NCBI RefSeq assembly: GCF_042654365.1
Contig: NZ_JBHSGG010000002.1
Coordinates: 62,001-126,000, forward strand
DNA length: 64,000 bases
Origin: Coralloluteibacterium thermophilum
GTDB taxonomy: Bacteria; Pseudomonadota; Gammaproteobacteria; Xanthomonadales; Xanthomonadaceae
Reading direction: 5' to 3'
Notes under the pieces: model-generated
Told to the model about the DNA's origin: nothing
The model's input: the letters and a program-made list of their open reading frames with translations, nothing else
Databases searched by the model: none
Shown: in pieces, positions 27,991-36,150 of the stretch
How positions within the stretch are numbered: position 1 is the stretch's first letter
How the letters are laid out: the number at the start of each line of letters is the position of its first letter
Program-made: the position numbers and the translations under genes

Positions 27991-28675
27991 ACGCCTCCAC
28001 CAGGCGCGACACGTCCAGGTGCGCGGCCAGCAGCTGCGGTTGCGGGTCGGGCATGTAGGGCAGCACGCCGAGACAGGGCGCCGGCAGGACGCGGTGCAGG
28101 ATCTGCACGGTCTCCGCGGCGTAGAGCATCCCGGGCTGGACGTGGTTGGCGACCCAGCCGCGCAGGGCGAACCCCTGGTCGAGGATCGCGCGGGCCGACA
28201 GCCGCGCATGGTTGACGCAGCCCAGCCTGACGCCGACCACCAGCACCACCGGCAGCGCCATCGCGCGCGCCACCTCGGCCTGGTCGAGCGCTTCCGTCAG
28301 CGGCGCCTGCCAGCCGCCCACGCCCTCGACCACGACGATGTCGGCCCGCGCGCGCAGGGCGGTGTAGGCCGCCAGCATGGGCTCCAGCCGCAGCTCGACG
28401 CCGGCCTGGCGCGCGGCCAGCTCCGGCGCCGTCGGCACCGGCAGCGCATAGGGATTCACCAGTTCGTAGTCCGGGCGCGGGTCGCTGGCCTCCAGCAGGG
28501 CGAGCGCGTCCTCGTTGCGCCAGCCGCCGTCCGCATGCAGCGCGCTGCCGCTGGCCACCGGTTTCATCCCCACCGCCCGGCAGCCGCGGTCGCGCAGGGC
28601 ATGCAGCAGGGCGCAGCTGGCGACGGTCTTGCCGATCTCGGTGTCGGTGCCGGTGACGAACACGGAGCGGCTCAT
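27989..28675 (-). CDS. bioD: Dethiobiotin synthetase
   Basis: 228-residue ATP-dependent enzyme closing the ureido ring of biotin precursor. P-loop FVTGTDTEIGKTVAS, substrate Lys in VGMKPVASG, and VVVEGVGGWQAPL as the Walker B region. The TAA stop is embedded in the terminator T run of the phasin gene. The ATG at 28675 is the family start. Other bio genes are not in the window. Confidence 0.95.
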   Translation of the reverse strand: MSRSVFVTGTDTEIGKTVASCALLHALRDRGCRAVGMKPVASGSALHADGGWRNEDALALLEASDPRPDYELVNPYALPVPTAPELAARQAGVELRLEPMLAAYTALRARADIVVVEGVGGWQAPLTEALDQAEVARAMALPVVLVVGVRLGCVNHARLSARAILDQGFALRGWVANHVQPGMLYAAETVQILHRVLPAPCLGVLPYMPDPQPQLLAAHLDVSRLVEA

Positions 28676-28824
28676 GCGCGGCGCTCCGGCGCCGGGGCAA
28701 GGGGCGGACGTGGCGGGGACTGGATCTGCATCGGTGCTCCACGGCGCGGCGACCGGCCGCGCGCGCGCAAAGCCTAGGGGCTCGCGCGGGCTGCGGCCAG
28801 AGCGCGCGGGAGGACATGGCGGGA

Positions 28825-28830
28825 TAGACT
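28825..28830 (+). promoter_or_regulatory. -10-like hexamer upstream of msrC
   Basis: TAGACT, 37 bases before the GTG at 28868, in the 192-bp divergent gap with bioD. No clear -35. Confidence 0.3.
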
Positions 28831-28867
28831 TCGGGGTTCCACCGTTTCCGTGCGAGGACCCGCAGCC

Positions 28868-29350
28868 GTGTTCACCGCGACCGCACTCCAGGGCGACAAG
28901 ACCGAGCAGTACGCCGAGCTCGCGGCGCAGGCGCAGGCGCTGCTGCACGGCGAGCGCGACCGCGTCGCCAACGCCGCCAACCTCTCCGCGCTGGTCTACC
29001 ACGCCCTGCCCGACCTCAACTGGGTCGGCTTCTACTTCTACGACGGGACCGAGCTCGTGGTCGGGCCGTTCCAGGGCAAGCCCGCCTGCGTGCGCATCCC
29101 GCTCGACAAGGGCGTGTGCGGCGCGGCCGCGTCCTCGCGGCAGACCCAGCGGGTGGCCGACGTGCACGCCTTCCCCGGCCACATCGCCTGCGATGCGGCC
29201 TCGCGTTCCGAGGTGGTGGTGCCGCTCTACCTGGGCGACACGCTCGTCGGCGTGTTCGACCTCGACAGCCCCGTGCCCGACCGCTTCGACGCGGAGGACC
29301 AGGCAGGGCTGGAACGCATCGCCCGGGTCTTCCTCGACACCCTGGCATGA
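28868..29350 (+). CDS. msrC: Free methionine-(R)-sulfoxide reductase, GAF-domain protein
   Basis: 160 residues forming one GAF domain. The NWVGFYFYDG, LVVGPFQGKPAC and VPLYLGDTLVGVFDLDSP segments are typical of the fRMsr family. Its three catalytic cysteines are present in KPACVRI, KGVCGAA and HIACDAA. It repairs oxidised free methionine. The GTG at 28868 gives the usual length. Its stop overlaps the next start (ATGA). Confidence 0.93.
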   Translation: MFTATALQGDKTEQYAELAAQAQALLHGERDRVANAANLSALVYHALPDLNWVGFYFYDGTELVVGPFQGKPACVRIPLDKGVCGAAASSRQTQRVADVHAFPGHIACDAASRSEVVVPLYLGDTLVGVFDLDSPVPDRFDAEDQAGLERIARVFLDTLA

Positions 29351-29715
29351 GCGTCAAGCTGCGCAACGTCGGCCCGAAGTCCGCCGCCTGGCTGCGCCAG
29401 GTCGGCGTGCGCTCGCTCGACGACCTGCGCGAGGTCGGCGTGGTCGGCGCCTGGATCAAGTGCAGGCGCGCCGGCTTCCGGCCCGGACTCAACCTGCTCT
29501 ACGCGCTCGAAGGCGCGCTGCTGGACTGCCACTGGCAGGACGTGCCCGTCGCCCGCCGCGAAGCGCTCGTGACCGAGGCCGAGGCCGCCGCGGCCGAGCT
29601 TCCCCTGCCGCGCCGCCAGGCCGCCTTCGCCACGCCTCTGGGCGAGGCGCGCGTGGTCGAGGGCGAGGAGGACCCGCCGCCCGCCATCGCCAGCGCCTTC
29701 GACCGCCGGGACTAG
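29347..29715 (+). CDS. TfoX/Sxy C-terminal domain protein
   Basis: 122 residues. The first about 80 residues match the TfoX C-terminal helix-hairpin-helix-like domain: LRNVGPKSAAWLRQVGVRSL, DDLREVGVVGAWIKCRR, PGLNLLYALEGALLDCHW. The remaining 40 residues are low-complexity. The TfoX N-terminal domain is missing, as in many stand-alone members. Full-length TfoX controls competence; the role of the C-domain alone is unclear. It overlaps msrC by 4 bases. Confidence 0.85.
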   Translation: MSVKLRNVGPKSAAWLRQVGVRSLDDLREVGVVGAWIKCRRAGFRPGLNLLYALEGALLDCHWQDVPVARREALVTEAEAAAAELPLPRRQAAFATPLGEARVVEGEEDPPPAIASAFDRRD

Positions 29716-29733
29716 CGTCCCCGCTCCGGAGCG

Positions 29734-31206
29734 CTACAGCCCCGCCGCCGCCTGCGCGACCGCGCGGAACAGCGCGCGCCCCTTGTTCATCGTCTCCTCC
29801 CACTCCTTCTCGGGATCGGAGTCGTAGACGATGCCGGCGCCGGCCTGCACGTGCAGGCGCCCGTCGTGGATGACCGCGGTACGGATGGCGATGGCGGTGT
29901 CGGCGTCGCCGTGCCAGCCGAGGTAGCCGATGGCGCCGGCGTAGATGTTGCGGCGGATCGGTTCGAGCTCGCGGATGATCTCCAGCGCCCGGATCTTGGG
30001 CGCGCCGCTCACGGTCCCGGCCGGGAAGGCCGCGCGCAGCACGTCGGCATAGCCCAGGCCGTCGCGCAGCCGGCCCTGCACCTCGCTGACGATGTGCATC
30101 ACGTGGCTGTAGCGCTCGATCACGAACTGCTCGCCGACCTCCACGCTGCCCGCCTCGGCCACGCGGCCGACGTCGTTGCGGCCGAGGTCGATCAGCATCA
30201 GGTGCTCGGCGCGCTCCTTGGGATCGGCGAGCAGCTCGGCCTCCAGGGCGGCGTCCGCCTCGGGCGTGGCGCCGCGCGGGCGCGTGCCGGCGATGGGCCG
30301 CACGGTGATGCGCCCGCCCTGCAGGCGCACGAGGATCTCGGGCGAGGAGCCCACGACCTGGGTGCCGCCGAAGTCGAGGAAGTACATGTAGGGAGACGGG
30401 TTCAGCGCCCGCAGCGCGCGGTAGACGTCCACCGGCCGCGCGCGGAAGGGCACCGACAGCCGCTGGCTCAGCACCACCTGGAACACGTCGCCGCTGCGGA
30501 TGTAGTCCTTGGCCTTCTCCACCGCGTCGATGAAGCCGGCGCGGGTGAAGCCGGAGACGAAGTCGCCCTCGTCGAGCACGCTGGGATCGAGCACGTCGGG
30601 GTAGCCGGCGCCGCCCTGGCGCAGGCGGTGGACCAGGGCGTCGAGGCGGCGCTGCGCGCCGGCGTAGGCCTGGGGCTGCGCCGGGTCCGCGTGCACGATG
30701 AGGTAGAGCCGGCCCTTGAGGTTGTCGAAGACGGCCACCTCCTCGCTTTCCAGCAGCACCGCGTCGGGCGTGCCGAGCGCATCGGGCGCGGCGGCGCTGC
30801 GCAGGCGCGGCTCGATCCAGCCGATGGTCTCGAAGCCGAAGTAGCCGACCAGGCCGCCGGCGAAGGCCGGCAGGCCGGGCAGCCGCGGGACCGAGTGGCG
30901 GGCGCGCAGGCGCTCGACCTCGGCGTAGGGGTCGGCCAGCTCGCGGGTCTCGACCACCTCGCCGACCTCGCGCACGGTCAGGGTGTGGTCGCGGAATTCG
31001 TAGCGGCGCCGCGCGGGCAGGCCGATGATCGAGTAGCGCCCCCAGGTCTCGCCGCCCTCGACCGATTCGAACAGGTAGGTGTCCGGGCCGTCGGCGAGCT
31101 TGAGGTAGACCGACAGCGGCGTGTCGAGGTCGGACGGCACCTCGCGCACCACGGGGATGCGGTCGTGGCCGGCGGCGGCGAGGCGGGCGAATTCGGTCGG
31201 GGTCAT
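29734..31206 (-). CDS. trpE: Anthranilate synthase component I
   Basis: 490-residue chorismate-using enzyme of tryptophan synthesis. The tryptophan feedback site appears as TYLFESVEGGETWGRYS. The catalytic region has GDVFQVVLSQRLSVPF, GSSPEILVRL, IAGTRPRGATPE, HLMLIDLGRNDVGRVA, FPAGTVSGAPKIRALEII and IYAGAIGYLGWHGD. The trpG subunit gene is expected upstream or downstream but is not in this stretch. Confidence 0.97.
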   Translation of the reverse strand: MTPTEFARLAAAGHDRIPVVREVPSDLDTPLSVYLKLADGPDTYLFESVEGGETWGRYSIIGLPARRRYEFRDHTLTVREVGEVVETRELADPYAEVERLRARHSVPRLPGLPAFAGGLVGYFGFETIGWIEPRLRSAAAPDALGTPDAVLLESEEVAVFDNLKGRLYLIVHADPAQPQAYAGAQRRLDALVHRLRQGGAGYPDVLDPSVLDEGDFVSGFTRAGFIDAVEKAKDYIRSGDVFQVVLSQRLSVPFRARPVDVYRALRALNPSPYMYFLDFGGTQVVGSSPEILVRLQGGRITVRPIAGTRPRGATPEADAALEAELLADPKERAEHLMLIDLGRNDVGRVAEAGSVEVGEQFVIERYSHVMHIVSEVQGRLRDGLGYADVLRAAFPAGTVSGAPKIRALEIIRELEPIRRNIYAGAIGYLGWHGDADTAIAIRTAVIHDGRLHVQAGAGIVYDSDPEKEWEETMNKGRALFRAVAQAAAGL

Positions 31207-31258
31207 CGGCGGGCGCGGCGAAGGCGGACCCGCGAGTATGCCAGCGCGCGCGGGGACG

Positions 31259-33286
31259 TCAGCGGCGCGGGATGCCCCTCAGCACCAGCCTGAATTCCAC
31301 GCCCGCTGCGTCCGGCAGGTCGCGGGCCTCGGCGCGCCCCTCGTGCAGCTCGGCGACCAGGCGGACGATGGTCAGGCCGAGGCCGAGATGGGCCCCGCCG
31401 TCCGCGCGTTGGGTGCGGTCGCGGACGCTCACCAGGGAGTCGAACAGCTTGTCGCGCATCGCCGCCGGCAACGGCGGCCCGGCGTTGGCCACCGTCAGCA
31501 CGGCCTCGCCGCCCTCCGCACGCGCCAGCCCGATGCGCACCCAGCCGTCCGGCGGCGCGAAGCCGCGGGCGTTGTCGACCAGCTTGTCCAGCGCCTGCGC
31601 GAGCAGGTCCGGCGCGCCGTGGAAGGGCATGGGCCCCGCCTGCACCGCCACCTGCAGGGCACGCGGCGCCAGCAGCGCGCGGTAGCCCTCGGCGCAGTCG
31701 CGGACCAGTGCGGCGAGGTCGAGGTCCTCGGCATCGGCGTTGTCGATCGCGTGCTCCAGGCGCACCACCTCGCTCATGCCGCGCACGATGGCGCCGAGGC
31801 GGTCGACGCCGCCGCGCGCGCGTTCCAGATACGGGCGCGCGTCGTCGGGGAGATCCACCGGGTCGAGGTTGTCGAGCGAGGTGCGCACGATCGCCAGCGG
31901 CGTGTTCAGCTCGTGCGAGAGCTTGCCGGCCAGGGTGCGCAGGTAGTCGGTGTAGGCGGCGACCTCGTCCAGCAGGCGCGCGAAGCTGCGCGAGAGATCG
32001 CCGATCTCGTCGCGTGCCCGCGTCTGTGGGAAGCGCTGCACCCGGCCGTCGCGGTCCAGGGCGCGCTCGGCGGCGTCGCGCAGCCGGCGGATGCGCCCGC
32101 TCAGGCGCCCGGCGAACAGGAACAGCACCAGGCCGGCGGCAAGCAGGGCGACCAGGCTGGTGCCGAGCAGGCCGGTCAGGGCGCGGTCGGTGAGCAGCAG
32201 TCCCTCGGCATCCTCGCGTTCGAGCACGACCGCGCCGCGCAGGCCGTCGGCCAGGGCGACCGGCACGGCCGCGGAGAGCCGGACGCGGGCACCGTAGGGC
32301 TCGCGCCGCCAGGCGACGCCGGGCCGTCCGTCCAGGGCCTGCCAGACCTCGGGCGCCCGCGTGCGCACCGCGCCTTCGGGATCGGCGGGCTCGGCCTCCG
32401 CGGCGTCCAGGCGGAGCCAGCCGTGGATCCAGCGCCGCCAGGGCGGCACCGCCTCGCTGGCGGGCCCGGCCAGGTCGCCCGCGGCCGCGAGGACCCAGCC
32501 GTCGCGGTCGACGAAACGGGCGCGCGCGCCGGGCGGCACCAGTTGGCGCAGCGGCGCCGCCAGGGCGGCGTCCGGCGCCAGCAGCGGCCATGCGCCCGGC
32601 GCCTCCGCGTCGGTGCCGTCCTCGTGCCGGCGCCCGCCGGCGTGGCGGACCAGGGTCGCGCCCAGGCCGTCGACCGGGTAGCCCTGCGGGATGCGCAGCT
32701 CCAGGTCGAAGCCATCATCGCGCCAGCGCCAGGCGCCCTCGATGCGCACCGGCGCGGCGTCGCCTTCCAGGGTCGCCACGCGCGCGGGGCCGTCGTCGGC
32801 GTTCGCGACCCGCAGCGCAAGCGCGCCGTGCGGCCCCGCCAGCGCCAGCCGCAGATGGTCGCGGCCGCCCGCGCCCGGCCAGTGCGCGTCGGCGCGCACC
32901 AGCCCCTGCGCGCGCGCCTGCACGAACAGGTAGAGCACGTCGTCGGCGCGCGCCGCGGTCAGACGCAGCGCCGGCGCATCGGGCGCCCCGCCGAAGCGCC
33001 GCGTGTCGGCGGTCGCGGGCGTGCCGTCCTCCCGCTGCCAGTCGGCGTCGTCCGCATCCAGGCGCGGCGCGCGCGCCAGGGTCTGCACGAACAGGCCCGG
33101 CCGCGCCGGCGGCAGCGCCGCAGGCTGGGCCGCCAGGCCCCGCGCCAGGGCTTCGGCCGAGGCCTGCAGCGCCTGCGCCTGGCCCTCGCGCAGCAGGGTC
33201 TCCATCTGGCGCACGAACTGCCAGCCGGCCCACGGCAGCACCAGCACCGACAGGGCCAGCAGCAGCAGCTTGCCGCGCAGGGTCAT
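31259..33286 (-). CDS. PdsS-like sensor histidine kinase
   Basis: 675-residue inner-membrane kinase. First span residues about 7-20 (LLLLALSVLVLPWAGW), then a periplasmic region of nearly 370 residues beginning with a carbohydrate-binding-like part (LDADDADWQREDGTPATADTRRFG in pieces: DADDADWQRE, TADTRRFGGA). A second span (ALTGLLGTSLVALLAAGLVL), HAMP, HisKA with KLSHELNTPLAIVRTSLDNL, and an ATPase domain (DNARGFA, HLGLGLTIVRLVAELHEG) follow. The order and the N-terminal MTLRGKLLLLALSVLVLPW resemble the kinase of the proteobacterial dedicated sortase system (PdsS). No sortase gene is seen here. Lies 10 bases after its response regulator gene. Confidence 0.85.
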   Translation of the reverse strand: MTLRGKLLLLALSVLVLPWAGWQFVRQMETLLREGQAQALQASAEALARGLAAQPAALPPARPGLFVQTLARAPRLDADDADWQREDGTPATADTRRFGGAPDAPALRLTAARADDVLYLFVQARAQGLVRADAHWPGAGGRDHLRLALAGPHGALALRVANADDGPARVATLEGDAAPVRIEGAWRWRDDGFDLELRIPQGYPVDGLGATLVRHAGGRRHEDGTDAEAPGAWPLLAPDAALAAPLRQLVPPGARARFVDRDGWVLAAAGDLAGPASEAVPPWRRWIHGWLRLDAAEAEPADPEGAVRTRAPEVWQALDGRPGVAWRREPYGARVRLSAAVPVALADGLRGAVVLEREDAEGLLLTDRALTGLLGTSLVALLAAGLVLFLFAGRLSGRIRRLRDAAERALDRDGRVQRFPQTRARDEIGDLSRSFARLLDEVAAYTDYLRTLAGKLSHELNTPLAIVRTSLDNLDPVDLPDDARPYLERARGGVDRLGAIVRGMSEVVRLEHAIDNADAEDLDLAALVRDCAEGYRALLAPRALQVAVQAGPMPFHGAPDLLAQALDKLVDNARGFAPPDGWVRIGLARAEGGEAVLTVANAGPPLPAAMRDKLFDSLVSVRDRTQRADGGAHLGLGLTIVRLVAELHEGRAEARDLPDAAGVEFRLVLRGIPRR

Positions 33287-33296
33287 GCCGGGGCGG

Positions 33297-33986
33297 TCAG
33301 CTGCGCCACCGGTAGCCGGCCCCGTGCACCGTGTCGATCTCGGCGAAGGCGGGGTCGATGGCCTCGAACTTGCGGCGGATGCGCTTGACGTGCGAGGTCA
33401 CCGTGGCGTCGTCCACCACGATCTGCGCCTCGCGCATGAGCTGCTCGCGCGACTTCACGTGCCCCGGGCGCCGCACCAGTGCGTTGACCATCCAGAACTC
33501 GGTCACGGTCAGCGGCACCTCGACGCCGTTCCAGCTCACGCGCATGCGCTCGCCCTCCAGCCGCAGGCCGCGCAGCACCACCACCTGCTCGCGCGGGGCG
33601 GCGCCGGCCATCAGGTCGAGCCGGCGCAGCAGGGCGTGGATGCGCGCGGTGAGCTGCGGCAGGGAGACGTCCTTGCTGAGGTAGTCGTCCGCGCCCAGGC
33701 GCAGGCCGGAGATCACGTCGAAGTCCGAATCGCGCGCGGTGAGGAACAGGATCGGCAGCGTCGCCGAGCGCGCGCGCAGCTCGCGGCAGAGGTCGAACCC
33801 ACCCTCCGGCTCGTCGCCCAGGCCCACGTCGATGATCACCACGTCGGGCAGGCGCTGGGCGAAGGCGGCCGCGGCTTCGGCGCGCGAGCCGTAGTCCTGC
33901 ACCAGGTAGCCATGCCGGCGCAGCGCGTCGGCGGTGTTGGCGCGGATGGCGGGTTCGTCCTCGACGATGGCGACGGTGCGCGACAT
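33297..33986 (-). CDS. PdsR-like response regulator (OmpR/PhoB type)
   Basis: 229 residues. Receiver domain with acidic pair in IVEDEPAIR, phospho-Asp in VVIIDVGLGDEPEGGFDLCR, Thr in LFLTARDSDFD and Lys in DDYLSKDVS. The winged-helix output domain has LTVTEFWMVNALVRRPGHVKSREQLM and VTSHVKRIRRKF. The DVGLGDE-x-(E/D)GGFDLCREL segment is characteristic of the dedicated-sortase-system regulator. AGCAGGAG precedes the ATG. Operon with the kinase downstream. Confidence 0.9.
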   Translation of the reverse strand: MSRTVAIVEDEPAIRANTADALRRHGYLVQDYGSRAEAAAAFAQRLPDVVIIDVGLGDEPEGGFDLCRELRARSATLPILFLTARDSDFDVISGLRLGADDYLSKDVSLPQLTARIHALLRRLDLMAGAAPREQVVVLRGLRLEGERMRVSWNGVEVPLTVTEFWMVNALVRRPGHVKSREQLMREAQIVVDDATVTSHVKRIRRKFEAIDPAFAEIDTVHGAGYRWRS

Positions 33987-34150
33987 CGGTGCTCCTGCTG
34001 CGAATGCGCGGCGACTTTACCAATGCGCGCGACACGCCACCGGGGCCTGCCCGCGAATCGCCACAACTCGCTCGCGTCCTGCCATGTCCGCCGCCGCCGC
34101 GCGCCCCGTGGCAGCGGTGGAATGGCCACACCCGAGACCGAGGACACGCC

Positions 34151-34483
34151 ATGCACCCGCCCGCCCCCGAACCGACCTCCCAGCGCGAGACCCGCACGCC
34201 GCGCCTCGCCCCCTCCGCCGCACGGCGACGCAGCCGCCGCATGGGGATCGCGATGATGCTGCTCTCGCTCGGCGCGGCGCTGAAGGCGCAGGCCGCCGAC
34301 GCCGTCCAGCCCGCTCCGACCGTGCCGGCGCCCGTGGCGCATGCGGCGGCCGCAGTGCCGCCGATGCGCCAGGCCTCGGACGCAGCAGGCGACGCGGACG
34401 GCGGCGCGACCGGCCGCAATGCGCTCGCCGTCGCGGTGGCGCTGGCCCTGCTCGGCGGCGCCTGCCTGCCCTGGCGCGCCTGA
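34151..34483 (+). CDS. Small protein of unknown function with two hydrophobic segments
   Basis: 110 residues, first of a run of tiny ORFs divergent from the PdsR/PdsS-like pair. A Pro/Arg-rich start is followed by RRSRRMGIAMMLLSLGAALKA, signal-anchor-like, an Ala/Pro-rich linker, and a C-terminal NALAVAVALALLGGACLPWRA, hydrophobic with a terminal Arg. GAGGA lies 8 bases before the ATG. Not recognised. Could be exported with a C-terminal sorting-like tail, but that is speculation. Confidence 0.45.
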   Translation: MHPPAPEPTSQRETRTPRLAPSAARRRSRRMGIAMMLLSLGAALKAQAADAVQPAPTVPAPVAHAAAAVPPMRQASDAAGDADGGATGRNALAVAVALALLGGACLPWRA

Positions 34484-34494
34484 GGCGGCGCCCG

Positions 34495-34632
34495 ATGGCC
34501 ACGACCGCCTCCCACCCCGGGACGCCGCCCACCCGCGCCGGCCTCGCCCTGCCCGCCTTCGCGCCCTCGCCGCCGATGCCGCCGCCGACCCGCCGGGTCG
34601 ATCCGGTGGCGCCCGACTGGCGGCCGCTGTGA
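34495..34632 (+). CDS. Very small Pro-rich ORF, unknown
   Basis: 45 residues, 11 bases after the previous ORF, with GAGGCGG upstream of its ATG. Extremely Pro/Ala-rich (PSPPMPPPTRRVDPVAPDW). May be a real small protein or chance in GC-rich DNA. Confidence 0.25.
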   Translation: MATTASHPGTPPTRAGLALPAFAPSPPMPPPTRRVDPVAPDWRPL

Positions 34633-34781
34633 GCGGCGCGGCGCCCGCGAGGCGCCCTGGACTGCCGGCGGACGCGACGGATTCGCGCAACCGCAACACC
34701 GTCGTGACGCCACGCCCACCCGCGCGCCCCGATCATCCACCTCCATCCGCGGATGCGCGGATGTCCCGCCCGGAGTGCCCG

Positions 34782-34934
34782 ATGTCGCCCGACCCGATCC
34801 AGGTCCTGCCCACCCCTTCCCTGCTCGACGAGCTGCTGCGCGTGACCGGCGCGATCGCGGTCGCCTGCTTCTGCGTGGCGCTGCACTTCGCAGCCAGCGA
34901 GCCGCGGCGGATCGGCCTCGGCGGGTCGCGCTGA
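34782..34934 (+). CDS. Small single-span membrane protein, unknown
   Basis: 50 residues starting MSPDPIQVLPTPSLLDELL, with one membrane-like segment (VTGAIAVACFCVALHFAA) and a basic tail (EPRRIGLGGSR). CGGAG lies 6 bases before the ATG; an in-frame ATG at 34761 is possible. Not recognised. Confidence 0.4.
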   Translation: MSPDPIQVLPTPSLLDELLRVTGAIAVACFCVALHFAASEPRRIGLGGSR

Positions 34935-34946
34935 GGAGGGCCGCCA

Positions 34947-35129
34947 ATGATCCTGATCGTCGAGGACCGCGCGCGTTTCGATCTGGAGCAGCTCCCGCCC
35001 GAGCCGACGCCGGAGGAGCTGCGGGCCCTGCGCGCCGCGCGCACATCGGACGCCGACGGCGCCGCCCGGGAGACACCGGACGCGGCGCCGCCGCCCCGCC
35101 ATGCCCCGCTAGCCCGCGCCGCGGCCTGA
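34947..35129 (+). CDS. Small hydrophilic protein, unknown
   Basis: 60 residues: MILIVEDRARFDLEQLPPEP then TPEELRALRAARTSD and a Pro/Ala tail. GAGGAGGG precedes the ATG at about 7 bases, a strong ribosome site. Twelve bases separate it from the previous ORF. Its end overlaps the 3' end of the convergent lipid kinase gene by 21 bases. Not recognised. Confidence 0.4.
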   Translation: MILIVEDRARFDLEQLPPEPTPEELRALRAARTSDADGAARETPDAAPPPRHAPLARAAA

Positions 35130-36068
35130 CCCCTCCCCGTCCGGAAGCAGCGGCGTCGCCGCCGGCAGGTGCATGCGCAGCCGGCCACGCGCGGCCTCGA
35201 TGCGCAGGCGCGAGGCCTGCAGGGGTTCGCCGTCGAGGTTGAGGCTCAGTCCCTCCTCGGCCTCGATCTCCAGCCAGGTCAGCCGCCGACGGACCGCCGC
35301 GTCGAGCAGGGCGGCGCGGCCGTGCCGCAGGAGGGCGCCGAGCGCCGCAGCGAACTCGCCCTCGGGCGGAGGCGGCAACAGCATCAGGTCGAACACGCCG
35401 TCGTCGAGGCGTGCCTCGGGCGTCAGCGCCTGCCCCCCGCCGGCCTGCCGGCCGTTGCCGACCGCGAGCACGAGGAAGTCGCCCGCCCACTCGAAATCTG
35501 GCCCGCGCAGTCGGCCGTGCGCGGCGCGGACGCTGCCCATCCGGGTCATCCCGGTCAGGAAATAGGCGGCGCCGCCGAGCAGCTTCTTGAGCTCCGGCGG
35601 CGTGTCGGTGGTGATCCGCGTGGCGAAGCCGGCGGTCACCACGTTGACGCACCAGCGCTCGCGCCCGCGTTGCGGGATCACCCGCACCAGGTCCACGGGG
35701 CGCGCCGGGACGCGGTCGACCAGGTCGAGCGCCTCCTCCGGCTCCTCCGGGATGCCGGCGGCGCGCGCGAAGTCGTTGGCGGTCCCCAGCGGCAGGACCG
35801 CCACCGCGGGCAGGGCCCCGGCGTCGAGGCCGGTGCCGGCCAGGGCGTTGCAGACGTGGTGCAGGGTGCCGTCGCCCCCGGCGGCGACCACCGCCGAGGC
35901 GCCCGCGGCGATGGCCTCCAGCGTGTAGCGGTGCGCGTCACCCTGCTCCCAGGTCACCCGCACCGCGATCCTGCGGCCGCGTTCACGCAGCGCGCCGACG
36001 GCGTCGCGCACCGTTTCGTCGTTGGCGTTCTTGCCGTTGAGGATCAGATGCCATGGGCCGTTGGACAC
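35109..36068 (-). CDS. YegS/DgkB-type lipid kinase
   Basis: Diacylglycerol-kinase-fold protein of 319 residues. The nucleotide site is VVAAGGDGTLHHVCNAL, followed by VLPLGTANDFARA. Later strands include DFLVLAVGNGRQAGGGQALTP and LDDGVFDLMLLP, and it closes with LSLNLDGEPLQASRLRIEA. It should phosphorylate a membrane lipid such as phosphatidylglycerol or diacylglycerol. The start is GTG at 36068, giving MSNGPWHLILNGKNAND; a long upstream extension in frame is unlikely. Divergent from the DUF2254 gene. Confidence 0.9.
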   Translation of the reverse strand: MSNGPWHLILNGKNANDETVRDAVGALRERGRRIAVRVTWEQGDAHRYTLEAIAAGASAVVAAGGDGTLHHVCNALAGTGLDAGALPAVAVLPLGTANDFARAAGIPEEPEEALDLVDRVPARPVDLVRVIPQRGRERWCVNVVTAGFATRITTDTPPELKKLLGGAAYFLTGMTRMGSVRAAHGRLRGPDFEWAGDFLVLAVGNGRQAGGGQALTPEARLDDGVFDLMLLPPPPEGEFAAALGALLRHGRAALLDAAVRRRLTWLEIEAEEGLSLNLDGEPLQASRLRIEAARGRLRMHLPAATPLLPDGEGSGRGAG

Positions 36069-36150
36069 GCGTCGTTTCCCGCCGGATCGCAGCGGCCACT
36101 GTGTGGAGCCGGCCGTCAAAGGCGCGTGGCTGCACGCGGACCATCGGGGG

